A stretch of DNA of 64,000 nt, taken from Cupriavidus sp. UYMMa02A. GTDB taxonomy: Bacteria > Pseudomonadota > Gammaproteobacteria > Burkholderiales > Burkholderiaceae. This document shows positions 55,976 to 64,000 of the stretch, piece after piece. A model generated the notes under the pieces. That model was not told where the DNA came from and did not search any database. It saw only the letters and a list, made by a program, of their open reading frames with translations. The position numbers and the translations under genes were made by a program. The stretch spans positions 1-64,000 of the forward strand of contig LRMT01000141.1 of assembly GCA_001725945.1 (NCBI GenBank), in the 5' to 3' direction. Position 1 is the first letter of the stretch, and each line of letters opens with the position of its first letter.

Positions 55976-56984
55976 GGCCGTGTCTCCTGCGTGGTTCCCG
56001 ACAGCGACACTGCGTTTACACCGGGGCGGCGGATGCGCTGATCCAGCCGTTCTAGCCATCCGGTCAGGCCGCCTTTGCCCAGCAATGCCACCAGCACGAT
56101 CATCGGGCCAAACACCAGCATCCAATGGTCGGTGTAGCCCTTGAGCATTTCTTCGACAACCAGGTAGGCAAGGGCGCCAAGTAACGGTCCAAATACCGAA
56201 CCCATCCCCCCTAGCACGACCATCACTATCAGTTCTCCCGAGACTGCCCAGGCCATTGTGTTCGGCGATGCGAAGGCGTCAAGATTGGCCAGTAGGACGC
56301 CCGCCACCGCACACAACATGCCGGACAAGGTGTACGCCGTCAGTTGATGACGTAGTGTGGGAATACCCAGCGCATTGACGCGCCGGGCGTGGTACTTGCG
56401 CCGCGCAAAACCATGCCGAATGGCGCGTGGCGGAGCCGGCCGAGCCATAGTGTCAGCGCGGCTAGAATCACAAAGCAGACTACATATAGCACCAGAGGAT
56501 GCCCAAGGCTAACTGCAAATGCGCTGCTGGCGCCTGGGATGGGCAAGCCTTCGTCGCCCCCGTACTGCTTCAGGCTGACCATCAGGAAGTAGCCCATCTG
56601 TCCGAACGCCAGGGTGATCATGATGAAGCCGATACCCGAGGTACGCAGGCTGATCAGGCCCGTGACAAACGCCGTGATACCGCCGACGGCCACCGCGATT
56701 GCCAGATGCATCAGGGCGCTATCGTGACCGCTCACCGTGGGCAAGGCGACGCTATAGGCTCCGATGCCCAGAAACAAGGCATGGCCGAAGCTCACCAGCC
56801 CCGCATAGCCGAGTGCGAGGTTCAGTGCGCTCGCGGCGATAGTGAAGACAATCACACGGGTGAAGAATGTGATATAGAACGGCTGGTCCAGCGCCGTGCC
56901 CAGTACGGGTACCAGCGCCAGTAGCAGCAAGGCTAGCAGCGGTAGCGCGCTGCTCAGCCGACTTACTCGGATGAAGGGTCTCAT
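55972..56984 (-). CDS. livM: Branched-chain-type ABC permease (frameshifted)
   Basis: About 337 residues with eight or more hydrophobic segments: LALGYAGLVSFGHALFLGIG is the family hallmark, and VVLGGMGSVFGPLLGALAYL follows the break. One shift lies near 56395, where KYHARRVNALGIP resumes. Two bases separate it from livH. Confidence 0.85.
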
Positions 56985-56986
56985 CG

Positions 56987-57907
56987 TCAGGCTCCTCGCG
57001 ACGGAAATAGTCCTTGTGGACGCATGGCCAATACGACAGCCATGAGTACGTAGACCGCCATGGCAGCCAGGGCCGGTCCGGCGGCGTTGGCAAACTGGCG
57101 CGAGCCGAACTCGCGCAGCAATAGCGGTAGAAACACGCGAGCAATCGTGTCAAACATGCCGATGATCAGAGCGGCGTAAAAGGCCCCACGCACCGAGCCG
57201 ATGCCGCCGACCACAATAACGACAAGGGCAGTGATCAGCACCGGCTCACCCATGCCAGACTGCACCGAAAGGATCGGACCGGCCATCGCGCCAGCCAGGC
57301 CGGCCAGCGCGCAACCCAGTGCGAACAAGGCGGCGTTCAGCATCCCGATGTTGACACCCAGTGCCGCCACGATGCGCGGGTGCGTCGACCCGGCACGTAT
57401 CAGCATGCCCATCCGTGTACGATGGATCAGCCAGTAGCAACCGGCAGCCACCAGTAGCCCCACCACGATGATCGCGAAACGGTAGGTGGGGTAGCTGATC
57501 CCAAGCAAGTCGACCGCGCCCGATAGCCAGGATGGCGTGGATACGAAGTAGGGCTGGGGACCCCAGATCATGCGTGCCGCCTCGTTAAAAAACAGAATCA
57601 GGCCGAAGGTAGCCAGAACATGGTCCAGGTGGTCCTTGCGATAGAGTCGCGACACGATCGAAAGCTCCAGCGCCGCGCCTAGCGCTGCCGCGACGACGAT
57701 GGCGGCTAGCAGCGCAAGCATGAACGAACCGGTATGCGCGGCCACGGTTGCCGCAACGTAGGCGCCGACCATGTACAGCGAGCCGTGCGCGAGATTCACA
57801 AAGCTCATGATGCCGAAGACCAGCGTCAGACCGGCGGCAAGCAGGAACAGCATCACGCCGTACTGGAGGCCGTTGAGCAGGTGCACAAGAAGCAACGAAG
57901 CATCCAT
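56987..57907 (-). CDS. livH: Branched-chain-type ABC permease
   Basis: 306 residues, intact, from MDASLLLVHLLNGLQYGVML. GIMSFVNLAHGSLYMVGAYV and VVIVVGGIGSVRGAFYAALI are standard LivH motifs; about eight membrane helices. The ATG at 57907 is preferred to one 21 bases earlier because the family begins with a short, hydrophobic N-terminus. Confidence 0.9.
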   Translation of the reverse strand: MDASLLLVHLLNGLQYGVMLFLLAAGLTLVFGIMSFVNLAHGSLYMVGAYVAATVAAHTGSFMLALLAAIVVAAALGAALELSIVSRLYRKDHLDHVLATFGLILFFNEAARMIWGPQPYFVSTPSWLSGAVDLLGISYPTYRFAIIVVGLLVAAGCYWLIHRTRMGMLIRAGSTHPRIVAALGVNIGMLNAALFALGCALAGLAGAMAGPILSVQSGMGEPVLITALVVIVVGGIGSVRGAFYAALIIGMFDTIARVFLPLLLREFGSRQFANAAGPALAAMAVYVLMAVVLAMRPQGLFPSRGA

Positions 57908-57912
57908 AGCAG

Positions 57913-59082
57913 TTATCTCAATCCGCAACGGTCTACGTAGGCGTCCTGGTGGTCACGCAGCGGCGTTGTGACCAGTTGCGTGACGGCCTTGCCACCTTCG
58001 TTGCGAGTCTCGAAGGCGTAGTAATTCTGGACGGGCATATTGTTTCGGTTGAAGCGGAATGGTCCGCGCACCGACTTGAACTCGGCGCCCGCGGTCTTAA
58101 TAGCTGCCACAAGTGCAGGCTTGTCGGCAGCGTTGCCACCCGTCCTCTTCAGTGCGGCGTCAAGCAGATTGGCAGCATCATAGGCAACGGCCGCATACTC
58201 GCTGGGAACGCGGCCAAATCGCTTCGAGAAGGCGGAGACAAAGCGCTGATTCTCCGGCCCTGGTAACGCTGCATCCCACATCGCACCGCTGATGGCGCCC
58301 GCAGCGGCGGCACCAACGCCCGGCAATGTCGTGCCATCGACCGTGAACACCGAATAGAGCGGGATCTTGCCAAGCAGCCCAGCCTGACTGAGCTGTTTGA
58401 TGAAGTTGACACCGAGACTCCCCGGATAGAAGACGAAGACGCCGTCTGGCTTGGCAGCCTGCAAGGCGGCCAGTTCGGAAGAGTAGTCAGGCTGGGTCAA
58501 CTGCGTATAGACTTCGTCAACCACTGCACCCTTGTAGAACCGCTTGAAGCCAGTCAACATGTCCCTGCCGGCTTGGTAATTGGGTGCCATCAGGTAGACC
58601 CGCTTCAGGCCCTTTTCCTGCGCGAGCTTTCCCATCGCCTCGGCGGCGCCATCATTCTGCCAAGCCAGCGAGAAGAAGTTGGCTGCGCACTGTTGACCGG
58701 CCACCAGGGACGGCCCCGAGTTGGTAGCAAGGGCCGGGATGCCGGCACTGACAACGCGCCGCAAGCTCGCCATGGCGACGTTCGTAAATCCCAGCCCCAC
58801 CAGGATGTCGACCTTCTCCCTTTCAATGAACTTCTGGGTGATCTGGGTGCCCAGGTCTGGCCGCAACTGGTCATCCTCTTTCAGGACTACAGCTTTCTGG
58901 CCGCCAAGCCTTCCGCCGAGATATTCCAATGCCAGCGTGAAGCCATCGACCTGTTCCTGCCCCACAATGGCTTGCGGCCCGGAAAGAGTGGCCGACAGGC
59001 CGATCTTGACGTCAGCCACTGCAGTACCGGCATAACAGACGAGCGCGGCAAGCATTGCCGCGCTCACGTAGGTGGTATTCAT
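57913..59082 (-). CDS. Periplasmic binding protein, LivK-type (copy 1)
   Basis: 389 residues: a signal peptide MNTTYVSAAMLAALVCYAGT ending near VADVK, then VKIGLSATLSGPQAIVGQEQ, and a C-terminal RGPFRFNRNNMPVQNYYAFE. The N-R-N-x-P-V-Q-x-Y ending is common in binding proteins of aromatic-compound liv systems. Intact, 5 bases upstream of livH, so it is the cognate receptor. A second, related receptor lies at 60312-61479. Confidence 0.9.
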   Translation of the reverse strand: MNTTYVSAAMLAALVCYAGTAVADVKIGLSATLSGPQAIVGQEQVDGFTLALEYLGGRLGGQKAVVLKEDDQLRPDLGTQITQKFIEREKVDILVGLGFTNVAMASLRRVVSAGIPALATNSGPSLVAGQQCAANFFSLAWQNDGAAEAMGKLAQEKGLKRVYLMAPNYQAGRDMLTGFKRFYKGAVVDEVYTQLTQPDYSSELAALQAAKPDGVFVFYPGSLGVNFIKQLSQAGLLGKIPLYSVFTVDGTTLPGVGAAAAGAISGAMWDAALPGPENQRFVSAFSKRFGRVPSEYAAVAYDAANLLDAALKRTGGNAADKPALVAAIKTAGAEFKSVRGPFRFNRNNMPVQNYYAFETRNEGGKAVTQLVTTPLRDHQDAYVDRCGLR

Positions 59083-59149
59083 GATATCTCCTCCCCGGGG
59101 GGCGCTTGGGGTGTAGTGCCGATCGCTACGCAGGGGTTTCTCGTTGCCG

Positions 59150-60240
59150 TCAGAAGACATGTTTTAGGCCCAGCATCGCACCGAGCTGGTTGCCGCCCGG
59201 ATTGGGATTGCTGCCGGCCTGCCCGGCGCTGACCGACATTGCCAGCGTCCCGTCATTGGCGATATACCCGGCTGTGCCGTAGACAGAGGTCCGCTTCGAG
59301 AACGCGTACGTGCCGCGCGTTGCGAACAACCAAGCCTTGTTCGGACTACTGTGGAAGCGCAAGTAAAAGGCTTCGGCGTCGACGCTGAATGCTGGCGTGA
59401 CAGGATAGGAGGCCCCTGCGTAATACATGTCGCTGCGCGGCGTCGGGCTTCCTTCATTGTCGCGCCGCAGCCAACCACCGCCAATCTTGGTGTTGCCGAC
59501 CATGAAATGGCCATTGACGGACAATCGGTCATCCGAAAGTGCACTGCGGGTCAGGCCTCCAAAAGCGCCAGGTCCTCCACGCTGGGAGTCATAGGCAACC
59601 GCGACGCTCCATTGCTTCGTGTCGTACTTCAGCAGTGCAGACCATTCGCGGCAAGCGCGGGCGTCCGCGGGGTTTTCGCCGGCACAGTTGGTACCGGACG
59701 GGCTTGGACCCGCGTTGACAGTGTCTCGGCCAAAGCTGTAGGTTGCCCCGACCGTCAAGCCACCGAAGGTGCCCTTGTACGAGACTGCATTGTCGGCGCG
59801 CGAGTTAGGAATGTAGCTGTCCAGCGAGCCCGAGCCGAAGATATTTGGCCCCAGCATGTCGGGTTCGGCCATCGCCCAGAACAACATTGTGTATTGGCGA
59901 CCCAAGGCAACCTGGCCCCAATCGCCCGAAAGACCGACCAGCGCCTGTCGGCCAAACAGCCGCCCACCCTGGTTGGAGACACCACTGTCAGGGGCAAATC
60001 CCGACTCCAGCCAGAAGATGGCCTTGTTGCCTCCGCCAAGGTCTTCAGTACCCCGCAGGCCCCAACGCGACGGCACCGTGCCGACCAGGTTTGGCATCAG
60101 CACCTGAGTGTTGCGCGTTGCACCGACGCCAGTAATGACGGCCACGCCGGTATCGAAAACGCCGTACAGATTCACGTTCTGCGCAACGGCGAGCGCTGGG
60201 CACGCGAGCGCCAGCCGGCCGCGATGGCTTGCATCTTCAT
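59150..60240 (-). CDS. Trimeric outer-membrane porin (Gram-negative porin, frameshifted at start)
   Basis: About 360 residues. LALACPALAVAQNVNLYGVF gives the signal-peptide end and first strand; KAIFWLESGFAPDSG, GRQALVGLSGDWGQVALGRQ and the final LGAMLGLKHVF are characteristic, with a terminal Phe as required for outer-membrane assembly. A shift near 60215 separates the leader (MKMQAIAA) from the mature part. Encoded between two periplasmic receptors; a substrate-entry pore for the same uptake pathway is likely. Confidence 0.88.
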
Positions 60241-60311
60241 TCAGTTTTCTCCTCGAAGCTTGCCCGCTGCAGCGGCGGGCATATTGAATTCTTGTTTGTA
60301 CTGCCGGCTGC

Positions 60312-61479
60312 TCAGCCGGCCTTTTGCGTGCATTGGGCCGCGTGAGCGTCACCGTGATTGACCAGCACGTCACGCGCGAGTGTCGAGAAACGCGGCTTGC
60401 CATCAGCGCCTGTCACCACTTTGTAGACGTGATAGTTTTGAACGGGGTAGTTGTTGCGGTTGAACTGGAAAGCGCCGCGCACGGACGCGAACCTCGCGGA
60501 CTTGATCGCGGCCGTTAGCGCCTTTCTGTTCGAGACGTCGCCTCCGGTGCCGTTGATCGCGGCACCCAGAAGGCGGGCCGAGTCATAGCTGAATGCTGCA
60601 TACGACGAAGGCGTGCGTCCGAAGCGCTTCTCGAACGCAGCCACGAACTGGCGTGACGCCGGATTTTCCGCGTCAGGTGTCCACGTCTCCGCAACCACCG
60701 AGCCAATTGCCGCCTCGCCGAGCGCGCCGAGCGTGGTGCCCTCGACGGTCTGGACGGAATAGAGCGGCACCTTGTCGTGCAAACCTGCCTGCTTGTACTG
60801 ACGAACAAAGGTCACTCCCTGCCTCCCGGGTAGAACGTAAAGACGCCGTCCGGACGACCGGCCGACAGTTGGACCAGCTCGGAGGAAAAGTCGAGCTGGT
60901 TCATGGGCGTGTACAGCTCCTCAACTAGTTCGCCGCGGTAGTAGCGCTTGAAGCCGGCTACCTTGTCCTTGGCCCCGAGGAAGTTCGGCGCTGCGACGGC
61001 TACGCGGGCAACCTTCCGATCCGTCAGGTATTTGCCCATCGCTTCGGCTGGCGCATCGCTCTGCCACGACGTGATGAACAGGTTGGTTTTGCATTGACTG
61101 CCCGCGATCGTGGACGGCCCGGCAACGCTTCCGATGAACGGCACGTCCGTCGCACCGATCTTGCCCAGCAGCGCAACCAGGACATTGGCAAACGTCAGCC
61201 CTGCTACCACGTCGACGCGTTCAAGTTCGAGCAGTCGTCGCACCCCGGCCAGCCCCACTTCGGGCCGCGCCTGGTCATTTTCCTTGATCAGGCGGACCGG
61301 TTGGCCGCCGAGCTTTCCACCGCCTTGCTCGATTGCAAGCAGAAAGCCATCGTATTGATCGCGGCGACGTCGCGAGGGCCCCGAAAGTGTGGCAAGAATC
61401 CGACCTTCACTTCAGCACTGGCGAGCGCCGGCGCGAGCAGCGCCAGCGCGGCGGCAATTGCCACGCATTTCTGTTTCAT
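60312..61479 (-). CDS. Periplasmic binding protein, LivK-type (copy 2, frameshifted)
   Basis: About 385 residues: signal peptide MKQKCVAIAAALALLAPALA then EVKVGF; middle VVAGLTFANVLVALLGKIGA; end ARFASVRGAFQFNRNNYPVQ. Breaks lie near 61400, 61365, 61265 and 60815. The clear paralogue of copy 1, sharing the RxxFxFNRNNxPVQNY motif. With a single permease set available, the two receptors may widen substrate range. No membrane genes of its own are visible. Confidence 0.82.
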
Positions 61480-61591
61480 GTCTCCTCCGTCGAACCATCC
61501 TTGCCCGCCAGGCACTCTGAGTGGTGCCCGTGCGGAGCGAGCCTAAATGGCTTCTCATGTCAGGCGGCGAACGCCGCCCGTGGTATTGCCC

Positions 61592-62496
61592 CTACTGCAG
61601 AGATGTCTCCAGTTCGCCTAGCCCATCAATCCAGACGCGGACACTGTCGCCGCGCTTTAGGAATACTCCCGATTCCATGCCCACGCCGGCAGGCGTCCCA
61701 GTGAGCAGCACATCGCCGGGATACAGCGTGAGACGCTCGCTCAGGTAGGCGATCTGCTCGGCAACCGTGTAAAGGTGATTGGATGTATTCGAGTTCTGCT
61801 TGAGTTCGCCGTTGACCCAAAGCTTGATGTCCAGCGTCTCAGGGGACGCCACGAAGGCCGCCGGAGTCAGATAGGGACCGAGGGGACAGGAGCCTTCAAA
61901 GCACTTGTGGCCGATCCAGTCAAAGCGGAAAGGCGAGCTTGCGTCGACCTGCTCGCGACGCAGGTTGTCACGCGCCGATAGATCGTTGGCAACGGTGTAT
62001 CCCGCTACACAGTCGAGCGCCTCGTGCTGCGTGATATTGCGGCATGCCTTCCCAATCACCACCGCGAGTTCCGCTTCCCAGTCAAGCAAGCGTGTGTGCG
62101 AGGGGTATGGCAGTGCCTGGCGGTGTGCGGACAGTGTCCCCCGGCCAGCCTTGATGAAGTGCCACGGTGGTATGCCATCTGCCTTCGGATCTGTCGTCAG
62201 TTCCATGTTGAAGGCCTTTGCCATGGCAACGACATGGTCGCGGTAGTTTGCTCCTGCCCCATAGATGACGCCGGGGTGCGTCAGCGGCGGCAGAAAGCGG
62301 ATCTGTGCGGGGTCCATCGCCTCGGTCGTCTGAGGCAGTTGCTCAATGAATCGCGCAGCGCGTTGCTGTGCAGCGGGCCAGTCCTGCAAAAGGCCGTCGA
62401 TGGCGCCTGCGGCGAATTGCACATGTCGGCTGCCCACGTGCACGCCAACGTTGATCGTGCCATCACGGCCTCGTAGTTGAACAGTTGATATTTCAT
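61592..62496 (-). CDS. Fumarylacetoacetate hydrolase-family enzyme (copy 2, frameshifted start)
   Basis: About 300 residues from MKYQLFNYEAVMAR, with one shift near 62450. VIYGAGANYRDHVVAMAKAF, LLDWEAELAVVIGKACRNIT and VLLTGTPAGVGMESGVFLKR match the intact paralogue at 52946-53866 along their whole length. First gene of the minus-strand receptor-porin-transporter series, so uptake and a ring-opened-product hydrolase are expressed together. Confidence 0.85.
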
Positions 62497-62820
62497 TTCA
62501 GTGTTCCGGGGATTGGTCCTGAAGAAGTGAGCGACCCTACTCTGGCCTCTGCCGAGGCCACGCACCCAAACGCTGAAGAGAACGCCGGGCAGGCAAGCCT
62601 GCGCAACCTTTTAGGTTTGCCTGTCACGCAGCCTCACCAGGAAGACGCCGGTGAGATTCTGGTACGTTCGCGGGCGCCAAACCAGCCATTCTGAATAATG
62701 TCAATGTATTAACTGGCGCAATGCCAAGCCCGAACGCGTCACCAACGTCGATGCACCTACTGCAGAGAGGGGAGTCGTTACCAGAATGAGGGGGGCGCCT
62801 GAAAGACTAAACCCTGCTTT
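62497..62820. other. Gap without a recognised gene
   Basis: It probably holds the promoter of the FAH-liv operon. No convincing coding frame or operator is seen. Confidence 0.4.
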
Positions 62821-63060
62821 ATGCAGCAGGCCTTTTGGCGAGGCCGGTCCGCCACGATCGCGGCGGAGAATGTCGGCGTCGGGCAGGCTGCCGTAAGCAG
62901 TGCGCCGAAGCGACGTCGCACAGAGCACGGCGACCATCTTCTTATTGGTAAGGGGTCGGCAATTAGAGCCAGCCGTGCTGGCCAGAGCTATTGCGGCCGC
63001 CCTGCTCCATTCCCTGGCCGAGGTCCCGAAGAGGCGGCGCGGACTCGGACACGAGAGATA
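62821..63060 (+). pseudogene. LysR N-terminal fragment
   Basis: MQQAFWRGRSATIAAENVGV followed by GQAAVSSAPKRRRTEHGDHL resembles the DNA-binding domain of the LysR at 49124-50106 (ALWRERSVTSAA...VTQAAVSSALKRLR). A shift then reads GRQLEPAVLARAIAAALL, the continuing family sequence. Key helix residues have changed (Leu to Pro in SAPKR) and the ligand domain is absent, so this is a dead copy. It lies where a regulator of the FAH-liv or aldolase genes would be expected. Confidence 0.6.
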
Positions 63061-63200
63061 CACAAGTGTGTGGCGCCCGCCAGGCGGACTTCTGATGGTA
63101 AGTGGCGGGCGGCGGCGGCAGAATTGGTGATTCGGCCGCCGGCGCCCCAGAACCGGTTTGGATAGCCGCCCGTGGCCGCTCCTGGGCCGCGCCTCCTGGC

Positions 63201-64000
63201 TCAGGCTGCCGCGCGCTCGTCCGCGGCTACCCCATCACGCCGCGCGACCAGATCCAGCGCCACGTCGACGATCATGTCCTCCTGACCACCAACCATGCGG
63301 CGCTTGCCCAGTTCCACCAGGATGTCGACCGTCTTCAGCGCATAGCGCGCGGCAGCCGCTTCTGCGTGGCGCAGGAAGCTCGAATAGACGCCTGCATAGC
63401 CCAATGCCAACGTCTCGCGGTCCACCCGCACGGGTCGGTCCTGCAGCGGTCGTACGATTTCGTCGGCAGTATCCATCAGCGTGTACAGGTCGCAGCCGTG
63501 GTACCAGCCGAGACGGCTGGCCGCAGCAATAAAGACTTCCAGCGGCGCATTACCTGCGCCAGCGCCCATGCCGGCCAGGCTGGCATCGATGCGGTCGCAG
63601 CCTTCCTCCACCGCCACAATGGAGTTGGCTACGCCCAAGCTCAGGTTGTGGTGCGCGTGCATGCCGGTTTGTGTCTCGGGCTTGAGCACATCCTTGAGGC
63701 CCGGAACCGCTCGCGCACGTCGCTCATGCTGAGCGCCCCGCCAGAATCGACTACGTACACGGTCTGCGCGCCGTAGCTTTCCATCAGCTTGGCTTGCTGT
63801 GCCAGCGCTAAGGGCGTGGTCATGTGGCTCATCATCAGGAAGCCCACGGTGTCCATTCCCAACTCGCGCGCGTACTCGATGTGCTGGCGTGAGACGTCGG
63901 CTTCGGTGCAATGTGTTGCCACACGCACCACGCGCGCGCCGGCATCAAAGGCGCCGCGCAGGTCGTGCACGGTGCCTACGCCTGGTAGCAACAAGGTGGC
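63201..64000 (-). CDS. mhpE: 4-hydroxy-2-oxovalerate aldolase, partial (frameshifted)
   Basis: The gene runs off the right edge; about 265 residues are seen. VATHCTEADVSRQHIEYARE, VGFLMMSHMTTPLALAQQAK, and QTGMHAHHNLSLGVANSIVA with the metal-binding histidines are diagnostic of the DRE-TIM aldolase that splits 4-hydroxy-2-oxovalerate to pyruvate and acetaldehyde at the end of meta-cleavage pathways. One shift lies near 63705 (expected VRAFRDVLKPETQTGM). It supports an extradiol pathway in this part of the window. Confidence 0.88.

Noticed and set aside
59351..60361. 336-codon open frame on the plus strand
   Set aside because: Antisense to the porin gene; no recognisable features.
1..64000. 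Programmed frameshifting as the cause of the many broken genes
   Set aside because: The breaks occur at unrelated sites in unrelated families, without common slippery sequences or downstream structures. Read errors explain them better.

Overview
The window looks like a gene-dense, high-GC Burkholderiales chromosome or megaplasmid segment, most likely Cupriavidus or a close relative. The evidence is the family content: nag-type salicylate 5-hydroxylase genes, a LeuC of the beta-proteobacterial type, a candidate DUF3331 protein, IS110, IS630, IS6 and ISNCY remnants, many LysR regulators, and liv transporters paired with a porin. It is an accessory catabolic region. No rRNA, tRNA or CRISPR was recognised.

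Layout. 0-3.3 kb: an exported repeat protein with palindromic upstream sites, then transposon debris (ISNCY, IS110, IS630). 3.3-11.3 kb: a Rieske-oxygenase locus with LysR, class II aldolase, MFS transporter, GntR, a ketol-acid reductoisomerase paralogue, a Rieske oxygenase and its reductase; the GntR promoter, the reductoisomerase and the oxygenase share one repeated DNA motif. 11.3-12.4 kb: fused IS630/IS5/IS3 scraps. 12.6-29.6 kb: a redox region with two copies of a pair made of an SDR lacking YxxxK and an old-yellow-enzyme-type oxidoreductase, a decayed third SDR, an esterase, LysR and FixJ-like regulators, iorAB-type molybdenum hydroxylase genes and two divergent winged-helix/STAND-ATPase regulators. 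29.7-32 kb: an IS6 remnant that truncates leuD beside an intact leuC. 32-39.8 kb: an operon for salicylate to salicylyl-CoA to gentisyl-CoA to gentisate to ring cleavage, with uptake, and a divergent LysR gene. 40-49 kb: a nagAa-G-H-Ab-like salicylate 5-hydroxylase operon with extra oxidoreductases and its own LysR. 49-54 kb: a LysR gene divergent from a 3-HIBADH-like / NIPSNAP / extradiol-type VOC / YciI / FAH operon. 54.5-64 kb: a minus-strand livKHMGF transporter, porin, second binding protein, second FAH, a LysR fragment and a 4-hydroxy-2-oxovalerate aldolase running off the end.

How it works together. Two different routes (CoA-thioester and direct Rieske hydroxylation) can both convert salicylate to gentisate, and only one gentisate 1,2-dioxygenase is visible to receive it. 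The 49-64 kb genes look like a second upper and lower ring-cleavage pathway with dedicated uptake.

Caution. More than half of the larger genes are broken by single-base frameshifts in the middle of well-conserved domains, with clean coding sequence on both sides. Most of these look like sequence errors rather than decay, so such genes are given full-length coordinates with the break noted. Genuine decay is clear only for the IS scraps, the third SDR, leuD and the LysR fragment near 62.9 kb.
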